The position numbers were made by a program, and so were the translations under genes. 64,000 nt of DNA from Burkholderia sp. GAS332 (GTDB taxonomy: Bacteria > Pseudomonadota > Gammaproteobacteria > Burkholderiales > Burkholderiaceae). Below, piece by piece: positions 45,443-54,631 of the stretch (position 1 is its first letter; every line of letters begins with the position of its first letter). A model generated the notes under the pieces. That model was given only the letters and a program-made list of their open reading frames with translations, was not told the DNA's origin and ran no database searches. The stretch spans positions 2,728,001 to 2,792,000 of the forward strand of contig FSRV01000001.1 of assembly GCA_900142905.1 (NCBI GenBank). Reading direction: 5' to 3'.

Positions 45443-46027
45443 TGGGTTTTCTCCACGCGGCCTGGCCGGGCCGCGGCGTTGGACGGCCACGGATTCAACT
45501 TTCACGATCCGTGTGCAGCCCGCGGTTGCACAAATATGTTTTGTACGTCCTGTTTGTTGGGTCAATGTCGCACTGGCTTAGTGCGGTTTGTCCCTATTGC
45601 GAAGCACAGAACGTGGTCTCACTCGTGCATGGGAGAATTTGTGCACGAAGCATACCATCCCCAGGGTTTGCGTGAATATGGTTGAGACAAGTGTTACGGA
45701 TGGAAACAATCTTGTCCTTTTTGCTCCGTCATTTCACGCATTGCTGTAACAGAACGGCTGTCGGTTTCGGCGGCGAAAGACGCTATTGCGCGGCACAATG
45801 GCCCGGTAAGGCCGGCGAATAGTATTTACGAAACCGGTGCTCGATCCACCATGCATTTCGATGCGTTTTGAACGTATTTTTTGCCCGTCAGGGACGGGTG
45901 TGGATGCGGTGGGTGGACAACACCTGACCGACATCGAGGCACAATTGCCGCACGAGCGGACGCAGCGCTTGCCCATGCGATTCGCATTCCTCTCGAGGCC
46001 GGGCAAGCACGGCGGTTGGGCCCGCTT
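45443..46027. other. Non-coding region, 585 bases
   Basis: Lies upstream of the transposase-domain gene and downstream of the YCII gene. The only structure seen is a dyad CGTGCA...TGCACG at 45624-45647 with a twelve-base spacer. Short open frames here lack protein character. Confidence 0.5.
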
Positions 46028-46324
46028 CTAGCGCACGGGTTTCGCTGCGCCCTCACCCACCACGGTCATCCATTCGCGTACGCGCCAGCGCGCCACAAGC
46101 CCCGCGAGCACGTACGGATCGGCCTTGGCAAAGGCTTCGGCGGCTGCGGGAGAGTCGCCTTCGAAGAGCAGAACGGCGGTGTCCACGGGTTCGGCCAGCG
46201 CCCCGGCCAGTTGCAATTCGCCGCGCTCTGCTGCCGCCCAGGCGAGTCTCAGATGCGCGTCGCGATGCGCGCCGCGCCGTTCAAGGTAGTCCGGCACGAG
46301 GTCATACATCAACAGGTAGTGCAT
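46028..46324 (-). CDS. YCII-related (YciI-like) small protein
   Basis: 98 residues with the dimeric alpha/beta-barrel fold of the YCII family: starts MHYLLMYDLVPDYLERR, conserved His20-Asp pair in RDAHLRLAW, and FAKADPYVLAGLVARWRVREW near the end. The chemical role of most members is unknown. GGAGG lies seven bases before the ATG. Single-gene unit. Confidence 0.88.
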   Translation of the reverse strand: MHYLLMYDLVPDYLERRGAHRDAHLRLAWAAAERGELQLAGALAEPVDTAVLLFEGDSPAAAEAFAKADPYVLAGLVARWRVREWMTVVGEGAAKPVR

Positions 46325-46773
46325 GGCGAGCCTCCTTCGGCTTGCGTGACAGAGACGGTGAGCGGCGCATCGGTGCAGGGAATCGGGTCAATATTGCCTA
46401 TATGATCGTCAAAGGGATTTTTCGCCCATTTTCTATTCATTTGCACCTGCAGCAATGCGGATCGAATAATTGGAATTTGATCGTCCATATGAAAAGACGG
46501 CAAGCTAATTCAATTGCATGCGCTTCGCCAATTGATCTGGATTGCATAACAAATTTTTGCGCTGCCCCGATTGCGCCGTTTTATCCACCGGAGCAGCTGC
46601 TCTCCCCCACCCCGTAGGGGAAAACCAGCGTGAGCGCTTGTCAACCAGAATGCTCATTTGTCCGTTCTGGCAGACAGCATTTGCCATAATGGACATGCCG
46701 AGGGGTCCTGGACGCCGTTGACGCCCGTACGCATGAACGACCAAAAACGTTTTCACCACCGATGGAGTGTCAC
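46325..46773. other. Intergenic region between YCII gene and psiF-like gene
   Basis: 449 bases, AT-rich at 46380-46560. At 46645-46695 there are overlapping dyads: CCAGAA...TTCTGG (46645-46670) and TGTCC...GGACA (46659-46695), typical of a regulator site, though no regulator gene is adjacent. No protein gene seen. Confidence 0.5.
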
Positions 46774-47070
46774 ATGAAAATCCAATCCGCTATCGCTACG
46801 CTGGTGCTGGGCGCGGTCCTCGTTTCGCCGGTGTTCGCACAGAACAGCCAGCAAACGAAAATGGCCGACTGTAACAAGCAGGCCGGCGACAAGAAAGGCG
46901 ACGACCGCAAGGCCTTCATGAAGACCTGTCTGTCGGCCAAGCCGGCCGCCGCCGCACCGATGAGCCAGCAGGACAAGATGAAAGCGTGCAACACGCAAGC
47001 CACCGGCAAGAAAGGCGACGACCGCAAGGCCTTCATGAAGACCTGCCTGTCGTCCGCACCGGCTAACTAA
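46774..47070 (+). CDS. PsiF-repeat protein, exported
   Basis: 98 residues. Signal peptide (IQSAIATLVLGAVLVSPVFA, cleavage near residue 22) followed by two PsiF repeats, KMADCNKQAGDKKGDDRKAF and KMKACNTQATGKKGDDRKAF, each ending MKTCLS. The repeats are nearly identical at DNA level (GGCGACGACCGCAAGGCCTT), a sign of recent duplication. PsiF in E. coli is induced by phosphate starvation; its molecular role is unknown. GGAG lies eight bases before the ATG; an ATG twelve bases earlier is less likely. Confidence 0.9.
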   Translation: MKIQSAIATLVLGAVLVSPVFAQNSQQTKMADCNKQAGDKKGDDRKAFMKTCLSAKPAAAAPMSQQDKMKACNTQATGKKGDDRKAFMKTCLSSAPAN

Positions 47071-47387
47071 ACGCGAGGCAATCGGCGCGGCCCACGCGCC
47101 GCGCGTTGCGCCGCGTTTTGCTCGAACAGGGCCGCGCCATTGTCCGGCGCGGCTGCTACCTTTCTCCTGGTCCGACTCCCGCGCTTATTCCCGCGCTTAC
47201 TTCCGGTCTCCCCGGCAGTTCATCTCCCCGGCAACCGCCCTCCCGCGACACATCCCTGCGCAGTCCATCCGGGCGAACGCGTCGTTTTTCTTCTATGATG
47301 GCTGCGGAGACGGCCCACCCCCATACACAACATTAGACGGGCCGCCATCTTGTCGTTGGTGCTGCAGAGCATCGATCGGAGGCAAGG
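47071..47387. other. Non-coding region, 317 bases
   Basis: GC-rich inverted segments right after the psiF-like gene (GGCGCGGCCCACGCGCCGCGCG, here 22 bases from about 47085, key arms GCGCGGC/GCGCCGC, then CGTTTTGC) may act as a weak terminator. The rest shows nothing definite; it should hold the promoter of the next gene. Confidence 0.4.
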
Positions 47388-47834
47388 ATGGTATCGAAGC
47401 ATAAAAACCGCTGGTTAAGGCGGTGGCTGGTCGTCATCATATTCTGGGCCGTGCCCGTGGCGATCGTTGCAGTCAGCGAGATCCGGGAGGAAATGGCGTA
47501 TAACGCCGTCGACCTCAACCGCGAGCTGACCACCTGGAATTTCACCGACGCACAACGTGCCGCCGGTGCGCCCGCGCGCTGCCATGGCAAGCCCGACGAG
47601 GCGCAAGCCGCCGGCTGCCCGGCCGATGTGCTAGCCGCCAATGCGCCGCGCCAGCAGGACGCCCGCAACGAATACAGCGTGCGCCGCTCTACGCTCATGG
47701 CTTACCTCTGGCATGCGTTCGTCGGCTATTGGATCGTGCCGGCCGTCACGCTATTCCTGATTGGCGTGTTGATCGGCATGATTCGCCGTGCGCTGCGGCG
47801 CCCGCCTGTGAAAAGCCCGGCGAACCATGGGTGA
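47388..47834 (+). CDS. Hypothetical inner-membrane protein with two helices
   Basis: 148 residues. Helix 1 at about 13-29 (WLVVIIFWAVPVAIVAV), a periplasmic loop of about 75 residues with two cysteines (RCHGKPDEAQAAGC) that could form a disulphide, helix 2 at about 112-132 (WIVPAVTLFLIGVLIGMI), and a basic cytoplasmic tail. A perfect GGAGG lies five bases before the ATG. No family recognised. Confidence 0.8.
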   Translation: MVSKHKNRWLRRWLVVIIFWAVPVAIVAVSEIREEMAYNAVDLNRELTTWNFTDAQRAAGAPARCHGKPDEAQAAGCPADVLAANAPRQQDARNEYSVRRSTLMAYLWHAFVGYWIVPAVTLFLIGVLIGMIRRALRRPPVKSPANHG

Positions 47835-48192
47835 GGATGCGATACAGCGCCCACGCAACACTTTCGGTTCGAGTTCAACAAGAATCGTGAAGGCGAAAAA
47901 TCGGTAAAAACGGGCACCCGATACAGTTTTAGCCCAGCCGCCGATGCGCCGGTCCCTAGCCGGCACGATTCATCAAGAGCCCATTCGAACGCACGGTTCC
48001 AGCGTCATTTAACGCTGTCCTGCGACCGGTCAAAATTACATCACCACGCATAACGATGCTCGAAACCCCCGCCACACAAGGCTTCTCGCCAAACGACGAG
48101 GCGCGTCCTATACGCTTGCCTGTGATATAACTGAAAGGCAACCCGGCAACACCATATGAGGTTGTGCCCAGGAACCATGATGGAGAAAAACG
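47835..48192. other. Non-coding region, 358 bases
   Basis: No gene or strong structure seen. It must contain the promoter of the SYLF lipoprotein gene. Confidence 0.4.
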
Positions 48193-48780
48193 ATGCAAAG
48201 ACGAAACTTCATGCTGAAGACTACCGCTGCGCTCGCTGCCGGAGGCCTTGCACTCGCTGGTTGTACAACCAACGGCAACACCCCGAGCACGCCCTCCACT
48301 GATGCCTCCAAACGCCAGTCGATCGACGCCAGCGTCGACGGCACCATGTCGCGGCTGTTCACGACCGTGACGGGTTCGCGCGAACTCGTATCCAAGGCGC
48401 GCGGCGTCCTGGTGTTCCCGTCGGTACTGCAAGTGGGCTTCATCGTCGGCGGCCAGTATGGCGAAGGTGCGCTGCGCGTAGGCGGCGCCTCGGTGGGTTA
48501 CTACAGCACGATTTCCGGCTCGTTCGGCCTGACGGCCGGCGCGCAGTCGAAGGCCATCGTCTTCCTGTTCATGACGCAGGACTCGCTCGACTCATTCCGC
48601 AATGCCGACGGCTGGTCGGCAGGCGGCGACGCCTCCGTCGCGCTGGTGAAGATGGGCGCCAACGGTGCGATCGACACCACCACGGCGACGGCCCCGGTCG
48701 AAGTATTCGTGCTGACCAATACCGGTCTCATGGCCGATATCTCGCTGCAGGGCACCAAGGTCTCGCGCCTGAAGATCTAA
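48193..48780 (+). CDS. SYLF (Ysc84-like) domain lipoprotein
   Basis: 195 residues. Lipoprotein signal with lipobox LALAGC (Cys24). The SYLF domain covers about 60-195: SKARGVLVFPSVLQVGFIVG, GALRVGG, GYYSTISGSFGLTAGAQSKA (part), ending ADISLQGTKVSRL. The family binds phosphoinositides in eukaryotes; bacterial members are outer-membrane or periplasmic lipoproteins of unknown role. GGAGAAAAA precedes the ATG. Followed by a strong bidirectional terminator. Confidence 0.9.
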   Translation: MQRRNFMLKTTAALAAGGLALAGCTTNGNTPSTPSTDASKRQSIDASVDGTMSRLFTTVTGSRELVSKARGVLVFPSVLQVGFIVGGQYGEGALRVGGASVGYYSTISGSFGLTAGAQSKAIVFLFMTQDSLDSFRNADGWSAGGDASVALVKMGANGAIDTTTATAPVEVFVLTNTGLMADISLQGTKVSRLKI

Positions 48781-48823
48781 GCGCACTATTCGTGCGTGGG
48801 TCCTGAAGGCAGCGACAATAAAA

Positions 48824-48858
48824 AACGGCGATGCGCATGGCCCATCGCCGTTCTTTTT
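48824..48858. terminator. Bidirectional intrinsic terminator
   Basis: AACGGCGATG pairs with CATCGCCGTT (ten pairs, nine-base loop). CTTTTT follows on the plus strand and TTTTTTATT on the minus strand. It separates the convergent SYLF and glycosyltransferase genes and can end both transcripts. Confidence 0.88.
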
Positions 48859-48929
48859 CAAGCTGCCGGGTGAGCCCGCGCTACGGCCCTCAGTTTCGAG
48901 ACGTATCCGTGTGAGGCCGCGCTACTGCC

Positions 48930-49997
48930 TCAGCTTCCCGACGTATCGATCACCTTGAAGCGCGAACGCTTTTGGGCGCGAATCACCGACTGATACGCAT
49001 CCACATACTGCTGCGCCATCCGGTGCGACGTGAAACGTTCCTCGAAGCGTTGCCGCACACCCGCCCGCGGCACCTTATGCAGGCGATTGACCGCCGCCAC
49101 CGCGCCAATCTCGTCTTCGACGATAAAGCCTGTCACCCCGTCGTCCAACACTTCCGGCACTGAGCCGCGGTTAAACGCGATCACCGGCGTGCCGCACGCC
49201 ATCGCTTCGATCATCACAAGGCCGAACGGCTCCGGCCAGTCGATCGGGAAGAGCAGCGCATGCGCGCCCGAGAGAAACTCAGCCTTCTGGTTGTCCGCGA
49301 TTTCGCCGATGAATTCGACATACGGCAAGTCCAGCAACGGCCGGATTTCGTGCTCGAAGTATTCGCGGTCGGCGGCATCCACTTTCGCGGCGATACGAAT
49401 CGGCATGCCGCAGCGCCCGGCAATCCGGATCGCAATATCGACCCGCTTTTCCGGTGAGATACGGCCGAGAAACGCGAGGTACTTCTGCTCGACCGGCTGC
49501 GGCGTGTAGAGCTGCTCCGGCAGACCGTGATAGACGGTGGTAAGCCACTTGGCCTGCGGCAACGGATGACGCTGCGAATTCGAAATCGAAATCACCGGCG
49601 CCGTGTTGAAGGTGTCGAACACCGGCTGTTGCTCGGGCAGATCGAGGCGGCCATGCATCGTCGTGACGAAGGGGGTGTCCTGGCGCTTGAAGACCGAAAA
49701 CGAGTAATAGTCGAGGTGAAAATGCAGCACGTCGAAGTTTTCGGCCTGGCGGCGCACCAGTTCCATCAGCAGCATATGGGGCGCGATGCGGTCGCGGATA
49801 CCTGGGTCGAGGCGCAGCGCGCGCGGCCAGACGGGTTCGAGCTTGGCACTGGTGACGGAGTCGCCGCTCGCAAACAGCGTCACGTCATGGCCGAGTTCGA
49901 CCAGCGCCTCGGTAATATAGGACACGACGCGCTCCGTGCCGCCGTATAGCTTCGGCGGCACCGATTCGGTCAAGGGGGCGATCTGCGCAATCTTCAT
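48930..49997 (-). CDS. GT4-family glycosyltransferase outside the bce operon
   Basis: 355 residues. Starts KIAQIAPLTESVPPKLYGGT, with GGTER typical of a group near sucrose/trehalose-type and GlgA-like GT4 proteins; donor region YLAFLGRISPEKRVDIAIRI and EX7E motif EPFGLVMIE. Its acceptor is unknown. It is transcribed alone and not coupled to the exopolysaccharide genes; a role in trehalose or another glycan (otsA is two genes away) is only a guess. Confidence 0.88.
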   Translation of the reverse strand: MKIAQIAPLTESVPPKLYGGTERVVSYITEALVELGHDVTLFASGDSVTSAKLEPVWPRALRLDPGIRDRIAPHMLLMELVRRQAENFDVLHFHLDYYSFSVFKRQDTPFVTTMHGRLDLPEQQPVFDTFNTAPVISISNSQRHPLPQAKWLTTVYHGLPEQLYTPQPVEQKYLAFLGRISPEKRVDIAIRIAGRCGMPIRIAAKVDAADREYFEHEIRPLLDLPYVEFIGEIADNQKAEFLSGAHALLFPIDWPEPFGLVMIEAMACGTPVIAFNRGSVPEVLDDGVTGFIVEDEIGAVAAVNRLHKVPRAGVRQRFEERFTSHRMAQQYVDAYQSVIRAQKRSRFKVIDTSGS

Positions 49998-50229
49998 ATT
50001 TTGTCTCCATGAACTGACGGCTTGCGCCGATGGCGGTGCACGTCAGCGGCGTTGTGTAGGGCAGCGCCTGGCCTTCTCCATCAATGCAGTGAACGCCGGC
50101 GTCCGCTTGCACCATCCGCATCAAAGCATTATTCATCAGGGCGCAACAAAAAGCCCTTGGCTTTGCAATTCCAGTGCAATGTTACATTCAGATTACATCC
50201 GATGACGCTCTTTATTCGCGCGTCCGCCG

Positions 50230-51396
50230 CTATCGCGCAGGCCATTTCCAGGCCGGCAGGTCGCGATCGTCCGCATCGGCGATGCGCGTGGCGCCAAAGT
50301 GCTTTTCGAGCACAATCGACTGGCTGTCGTCCTCCCGCTCGAGCGCCGCGATCAGACGCGCCGCGTGCGACACCACCAGCACCTGGGAATGCGCGGAGGC
50401 CCGTGCGATCAGGCGCGCCAACGCCGGCAGCAAGTCCGGATGCAAGCTCGTCTCCGGTTCGTTCAGCACCAGCAGCGCGGGCGGGCGCGGCGTCAACAGC
50501 GCGGCCACCAGCAACAGGTAACGCAAAGTGCCGTCCGACAGTTCCGCGCCCTTCAGCGGTCGCAGCAGGCCGTGTTGCTGCATCGACACCTCGAAGCGGC
50601 CGTCCTGAGTCGCGATGTCGAGGCGCGAACCCGGGAAAGCGTCGTCGATGGCGGCATCGAGCGCAACCGGGTCGCCGATCTCGCGAATGGTTTGCAGGGC
50701 CGCCGCGAGGTCCGCGCCGTCGTTTGAAAGCACCGGCGTGTGCGTACCGATTTGCGGCAGACGCGCGGCCGCTTCGGCATCCGTGCGGAAGTGGTCGTAG
50801 AAGCGCCACGAGCGAATCTGCTCGCGCACCGTGATCATCTCGGGCGCCGTCCGCGGGTCGGAGAACTCCGTCATCATGCTGTCGAAGCTGGCGACGGGCT
50901 GGGGGATGGTTTGCCAGTCGCCCTGCTCGTCACGCGTGCGCAGGGCCGCGCCGTGCCGGTCGACCAGCAAGGCCGACGGACGCAGAACGGGGCCGCTCCA
51001 GATGCACTCGCGTTTGATCGTGGGGTCGAGGGGGAACCGGGTGGCCTTATCGAGCGGTGGCAGACCGAGATCGATCGCATAACCGAATTCGTCGCCAGAA
51101 AAGCCGAGTCGTAAACTCACCGGCTCCTTGCGGCGCGTGCCCTCGATCGGCAACTCGCCGGCCAGCACCGCGCGCGAGAAGCGTTCAGGCCCGGCCCACA
51201 AGGTGGATTGCAATCCGCCCTCACGCGCGAGCGAAGTAATCACCCCGCCGCGCGCGGTCTCAGCCAGCAAATGCAGCGAGCGATAGACGCTCGATTTCCC
51301 GCTGCCATTCGCGCCCGTGATGACATTCAATTGCCCGAGCGGCACGATCAGCTCGCGCAGCGACCGATACCCCGCGATGGCCAACGTCCTCAGCAC
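50230..51396 (-). CDS. AAA/ABC-type ATPase, OLD-like but without TOPRIM
   Basis: 388 residues. Walker A GANGSGKSS at 28-36, ABC signature-like LSDGTLR near 286, Walker B LLVLNEPETSLHP near 308 and the H-loop VVSHAARL near 340. This is the ATPase half of OLD/RecF-type proteins with no nuclease domain and no partner gene beside it. Similar stand-alone ATPases occur in many genomes and their role is unknown; a defence role is possible but not shown. It lies 73 bases after otsA on the same strand. Confidence 0.83.
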   Translation of the reverse strand: MLRTLAIAGYRSLRELIVPLGQLNVITGANGSGKSSVYRSLHLLAETARGGVITSLAREGGLQSTLWAGPERFSRAVLAGELPIEGTRRKEPVSLRLGFSGDEFGYAIDLGLPPLDKATRFPLDPTIKRECIWSGPVLRPSALLVDRHGAALRTRDEQGDWQTIPQPVASFDSMMTEFSDPRTAPEMITVREQIRSWRFYDHFRTDAEAAARLPQIGTHTPVLSNDGADLAAALQTIREIGDPVALDAAIDDAFPGSRLDIATQDGRFEVSMQQHGLLRPLKGAELSDGTLRYLLLVAALLTPRPPALLVLNEPETSLHPDLLPALARLIARASAHSQVLVVSHAARLIAALEREDDSQSIVLEKHFGATRIADADDRDLPAWKWPAR

Positions 51397-51469
51397 GCGG
51401 CCACCTTTCGAACCGACGCACGCTGTCGGGCCCTCAGCAATACAACGTCGTTCAAACGCATCATTTTCA

Positions 51470-52882
51470 TTAGTTATGCCCGCCGCCTTTGCCGGGCTTC
51501 TGAATGGGCACGCTGCGCAAATCGTTCAGGAAAGTATCGCGCCACACACCGAGATCGTTCTTGCGCAGCGCGGCCATGTTGATCTCGTGACGCCGCTGGC
51601 GCGCGTCGAGCGGCATTTGCAAGGCGCGCTGCAAGGCTTCGCACATGCCGATTGCGTCGTGTGGATTGACCAGCAGCGCGCCGGTCAGCTCTGCCGCCGC
51701 GCCCGCAAAAATCGACAACACCAGCACGCCCGGATCGTCGGGATTTTGCGCGGCCACATACTCCTTCGCGACGAGGTTCATACCGTCGTGCAAGGGCGTG
51801 ACGAAGCCGATCTGCGACTCGCGAAACAGCGACATCAGCTTCCAGCGGTCGTATTGCTGATTCAGATAGCGGATCGGCGTGTAGTCGAGGCCCGAATAAC
51901 GGCCGTTGATGCGCCCTGCTTCGTATTCGAGATCCTGGCGGATCTTCTGATAGGTGACGACGTCCGAACGGGTCGGCGGCGCGATCTGCACCAGCGTGAC
52001 GTTGCCGCGCCATTCGGGCGAGCGTTCCAGCAACTGCTCGAAGGCGCGAAACCGTTCAACGAGCCCCTTCGAATAATCGAGCCGGTCGACGCTCATGATC
52101 AGCTTGCGGCCCTCCAGACTCTGCTTCAGGTCGAGCACGTGCTGGCGGCTTTCGTAGCGCTGGGCCTGTTCGGCGATTTCATCGGGGAACACGCCGATCC
52201 GATAGACGCCGGTGCGCAGCTTGCGGCCGAAGGCTTCGACGTGATTGCCCTCGCTCACGGTGCCGCGTGCGTGGCGCGTCACGTAATCGTGGAATGCGAG
52301 TTCATCGGTCGCGGTCTGGAAGCCCAGCAGGTCATAGCACGACAGCGATTTCACCAACTCTTCGTGCGGTGGAATGTTGAGCAGAATCTGCGGCGCGGGA
52401 AACGGAATGTGCAGGAAGAAACCGATGCGGTTCGTGATGCCTTCGGAGCGCAGCGCTTCGGCGAACGGGATCAGATGGTAGTCATGAATCCAGATCACGT
52501 CGTCGGGTTCGAGCAGCTTGATCAGCTTGTGCGCGAGCCATGCGTTGACACGCCGGTAGCCCGCATACTCGTCGCGCTCGTAGCGCGCGAGGTCGTTGCG
52601 GTAGTGGAACACCGGCCATAGCGTCGCGTTTGAAAAGCCGCGGTAGTACTGGTCGTAATCCTTGCGCGTGAGGCCGACGGTCGCGAAGGTCACCGCGCCG
52701 TCCTGCTCCAGCGTCGGACCGGCGTTGGCGACGGTCTCGCTCACCACGTCGCCGCTCCAGCCGAACCACACGCCTCCCGCATCCTTCAGCGCGCCGAATA
52801 CGCCGACCGCGAGGCCACCCGCCGACCCCTTGGTTTCCGTCGGCGTTGCGACGCGATTCGACACGACGATCAGTCGACCCAT
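51470..52882 (-). CDS. otsA: Trehalose-6-phosphate synthase
   Basis: 470 residues. Joins UDP-glucose and glucose-6-phosphate. GT20 signature: SNRVATPTETKGSAGGLAVG at 8-27, WIHDYHLIPFAEALR, FFLHIPFPAPQI, DRLDYSKGLVERFRAFE and the donor-site Glu in LVAKEYVA. Length equals that of E. coli OtsA. GGAGG lies nine bases before the ATG. The phosphatase otsB is not next to it in the window. Confidence 0.95.
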   Translation of the reverse strand: MGRLIVVSNRVATPTETKGSAGGLAVGVFGALKDAGGVWFGWSGDVVSETVANAGPTLEQDGAVTFATVGLTRKDYDQYYRGFSNATLWPVFHYRNDLARYERDEYAGYRRVNAWLAHKLIKLLEPDDVIWIHDYHLIPFAEALRSEGITNRIGFFLHIPFPAPQILLNIPPHEELVKSLSCYDLLGFQTATDELAFHDYVTRHARGTVSEGNHVEAFGRKLRTGVYRIGVFPDEIAEQAQRYESRQHVLDLKQSLEGRKLIMSVDRLDYSKGLVERFRAFEQLLERSPEWRGNVTLVQIAPPTRSDVVTYQKIRQDLEYEAGRINGRYSGLDYTPIRYLNQQYDRWKLMSLFRESQIGFVTPLHDGMNLVAKEYVAAQNPDDPGVLVLSIFAGAAAELTGALLVNPHDAIGMCEALQRALQMPLDARQRRHEINMAALRKNDLGVWRDTFLNDLRSVPIQKPGKGGGHN

Positions 52883-53232
52883 GTTGGTAGTCCTCCTTGA
52901 TTCGCGCGACGCGGCCTATGTGCTGTCGAACACTTCGCCGGCTTCCGCACGACAACGCTAAAGCGAAAGCTAGCCGGTGAGGCCGGCCGGGCAGACGAAA
53001 CCGCGTCGGGTTGATGGCTCAGATGGATAGTTCGACTGCTGTAGTGCCCGGTCAGTTGCACCTGGCTGGCGCATCGCTGACATCTGACATGCAGCGAGGC
53101 TTCGGGGATACGACGGAGTCGTCGAGAGTTGGCATTCCGGGCGCGGGCGGCCGGCTTCGAGCCGGCAGGGAAGCAGGCACGCGGCGCAAACTTCAGCCGC
53201 GAGTCACGTCGAATTTCAAACCCGCTACACGA
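52883..53232. other. Non-coding region, 350 bases
   Basis: Between otsA and the Rap1a-like gene, probably including the otsA promoter. No gene, terminator or repeat identified. Confidence 0.4.
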
Positions 53233-53589
53233 TCAATTGCCGCTCTTGCAAGGAAATGCCTTGCCGAGCCCCAACGAGATCGCCGTGCTGGCGTTATAGC
53301 CCGCGACGATCGGATTCTCGGCGATGTACTTGCGTACCGCGTCGGTGAGTTGCGCCGAACGCGCGTCCGGCGGCAGGCAGAAGTACTGGCCGACGCGCGG
53401 CCCGGTGGTGCCGCCGATCGCGTCGATCGTGTTGAAGATGCCGTCGGCGGCGCCTTCGATATAGGCGGCACATGCACTACGCGATGCCACATCGGTTTTC
53501 GTGCACAGCTTGTTGAGGTCGCCTCCCGTAAACGCGGCTGCCGTTAGCGGTACGGCAAGCGCGCTGGCGAAAATCAAAGCCCGCAGCAT
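53233..53589 (-). CDS. Rap1a/Tai-family exported protein
   Basis: 118 residues. Signal peptide (ALIFASALAVPLTAAA, cleavage near residue 19) and the Rap1a/Tai pattern: LC near 29, AACAAYIEGAADGIF-like block (CAAYIEGAADG near 40), FCLPPDARSAQLTDAV near 70 and the closing FPC near 113. Four cysteines should form two disulphides. Tai/Rap1a proteins neutralise T6SS amidase effectors in the periplasm; no effector gene is adjacent, so this may be an orphan immunity-like protein with another job. Confidence 0.78.
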   Translation of the reverse strand: MLRALIFASALAVPLTAAAFTGGDLNKLCTKTDVASRSACAAYIEGAADGIFNTIDAIGGTTGPRVGQYFCLPPDARSAQLTDAVRKYIAENPIVAGYNASTAISLGLGKAFPCKSGN

Positions 53590-53733
53590 GGTGTTCCTTT
53601 CCAGGGTCGTTTATCAGGCGGTCTTGCGCCGCATCGAACCGGCGTGCCTCGTAGCACGCCAAGTCGCCATTCTGCACTGTTTTGCGAAGCGGCAGGCATG
53701 CCGACCGCCGCTATCTTCAGGCAAATTTGTGCG

Positions 53734-53815
53734 GCCCGGTGCTCCGGCGGCTGGTATCCACGCAGCCGGTGCTCGGGCGACCGGCATCCCGGTGGCCGGC
53801 GCTCGGGCGGCCGCC
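53734..53815. repeat. 30-bp tandem repeat, about 2.8 copies
   Basis: Units begin at 53734, 53764 and 53794; the shared core is CCGGTGCTCGGGCGRCCGGC. It lies in the 249-base gap between the Rap1a-like gene and the ankyrin gene and ends about 24 bases after the ankyrin stop on its transcript. Confidence 0.8.
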
Positions 53816-53838
53816 GGCGCGCCAGTTTTTCACACCGT

Positions 53839-54579
53839 TCACTTCTGTTGCATCTGCTGCAGGCGCGCGGTGAGTCCTTCGACCACGTCCGGCTCCTTGT
53901 AGGTCTTCGCGAAATCAAGCGCGGTCAGGCCGATCTGGTTCTTCACCGTGAGGTCCGCGCCGTTGTCGAGCAGAAGCTTCACCGTCGACACATGACCGCC
54001 ACGTGCGGCCATCATCAGCGGCGTCGTGCCGTTCGGCGAGCCGGCGTCGACATAGGCCGAATGATCGAGCAGCACCTTGACGATATCGTCGTGGCCGTTC
54101 GCGGCCGCGTAGTGCAGCGGCGCCCAGCCCTTCTTGTTGACTTCGGCGTCCTTCGCGATCAGCTGGTTGACGAAGTCAAGATCGCCGTTCAACGCAGCCA
54201 TCATCATTGCGTTCTCGCCGGCCTTGTCCTGGATCTCGATGTTGGTCTTCGGATTGGCGAGCAGCGCAGCGCCCACCTTGTCCGACTTCTCGCGCGCGGC
54301 GATCACCAGCAGCGGGTAGCCCTGGTTGTCGACGCTGTTCGGATCCATGCCCTTGGCGAGCAGCTTGTTGACGCCGTCGACGTCGTCGAATTTGACCGAC
54401 TTGATGAGCGAGTCGATCGGCGCGGCCTGAACCGGCGAAGCGACCAGCGAAGTCAGCGCGGCGCAGGCGAGCGTCGCGGCCAGTGCGAGGCGCGAGGCGC
54501 TGCGGCGTGCCGAACCGAGCACGCTTTGCGCCGCTGAAGTTGCTTGAAACGCTGCGGTCGAAGTCGAATAATTTGTCAT
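53839..54579 (-). CDS. Exported ankyrin-repeat protein
   Basis: 246 residues. Long N-region followed by a signal peptide (LALAATLACAALTSLVA, cleavage after VQA near residue 52). Five ankyrin repeats follow, with clear consensus in GWAPLHYAAANGHDDIVKVL and GTTPLMMAARGGHVSTVKLL. Periplasmic ankyrin proteins often bind and protect partner proteins. A preceding in-frame ATG nearer the hydrophobic stretch does not exist, so the long N-region is kept; it is polar and Ser/Ala-rich. Confidence 0.9.
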   Translation of the reverse strand: MTNYSTSTAAFQATSAAQSVLGSARRSASRLALAATLACAALTSLVASPVQAAPIDSLIKSVKFDDVDGVNKLLAKGMDPNSVDNQGYPLLVIAAREKSDKVGAALLANPKTNIEIQDKAGENAMMMAALNGDLDFVNQLIAKDAEVNKKGWAPLHYAAANGHDDIVKVLLDHSAYVDAGSPNGTTPLMMAARGGHVSTVKLLLDNGADLTVKNQIGLTALDFAKTYKEPDVVEGLTARLQQMQQK

Positions 54580-54631
54580 GTTTTACTTTAGGAAACTTCC
54601 CTATCCATTTGATATTTATTAACTTTACCGA

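Noticed and set aside
53574..53918. Proline/arginine-rich frames over the 30-bp repeat
   Set aside because: Open only because the unit length is a multiple of three; no ribosome site and overlapping the ankyrin gene.
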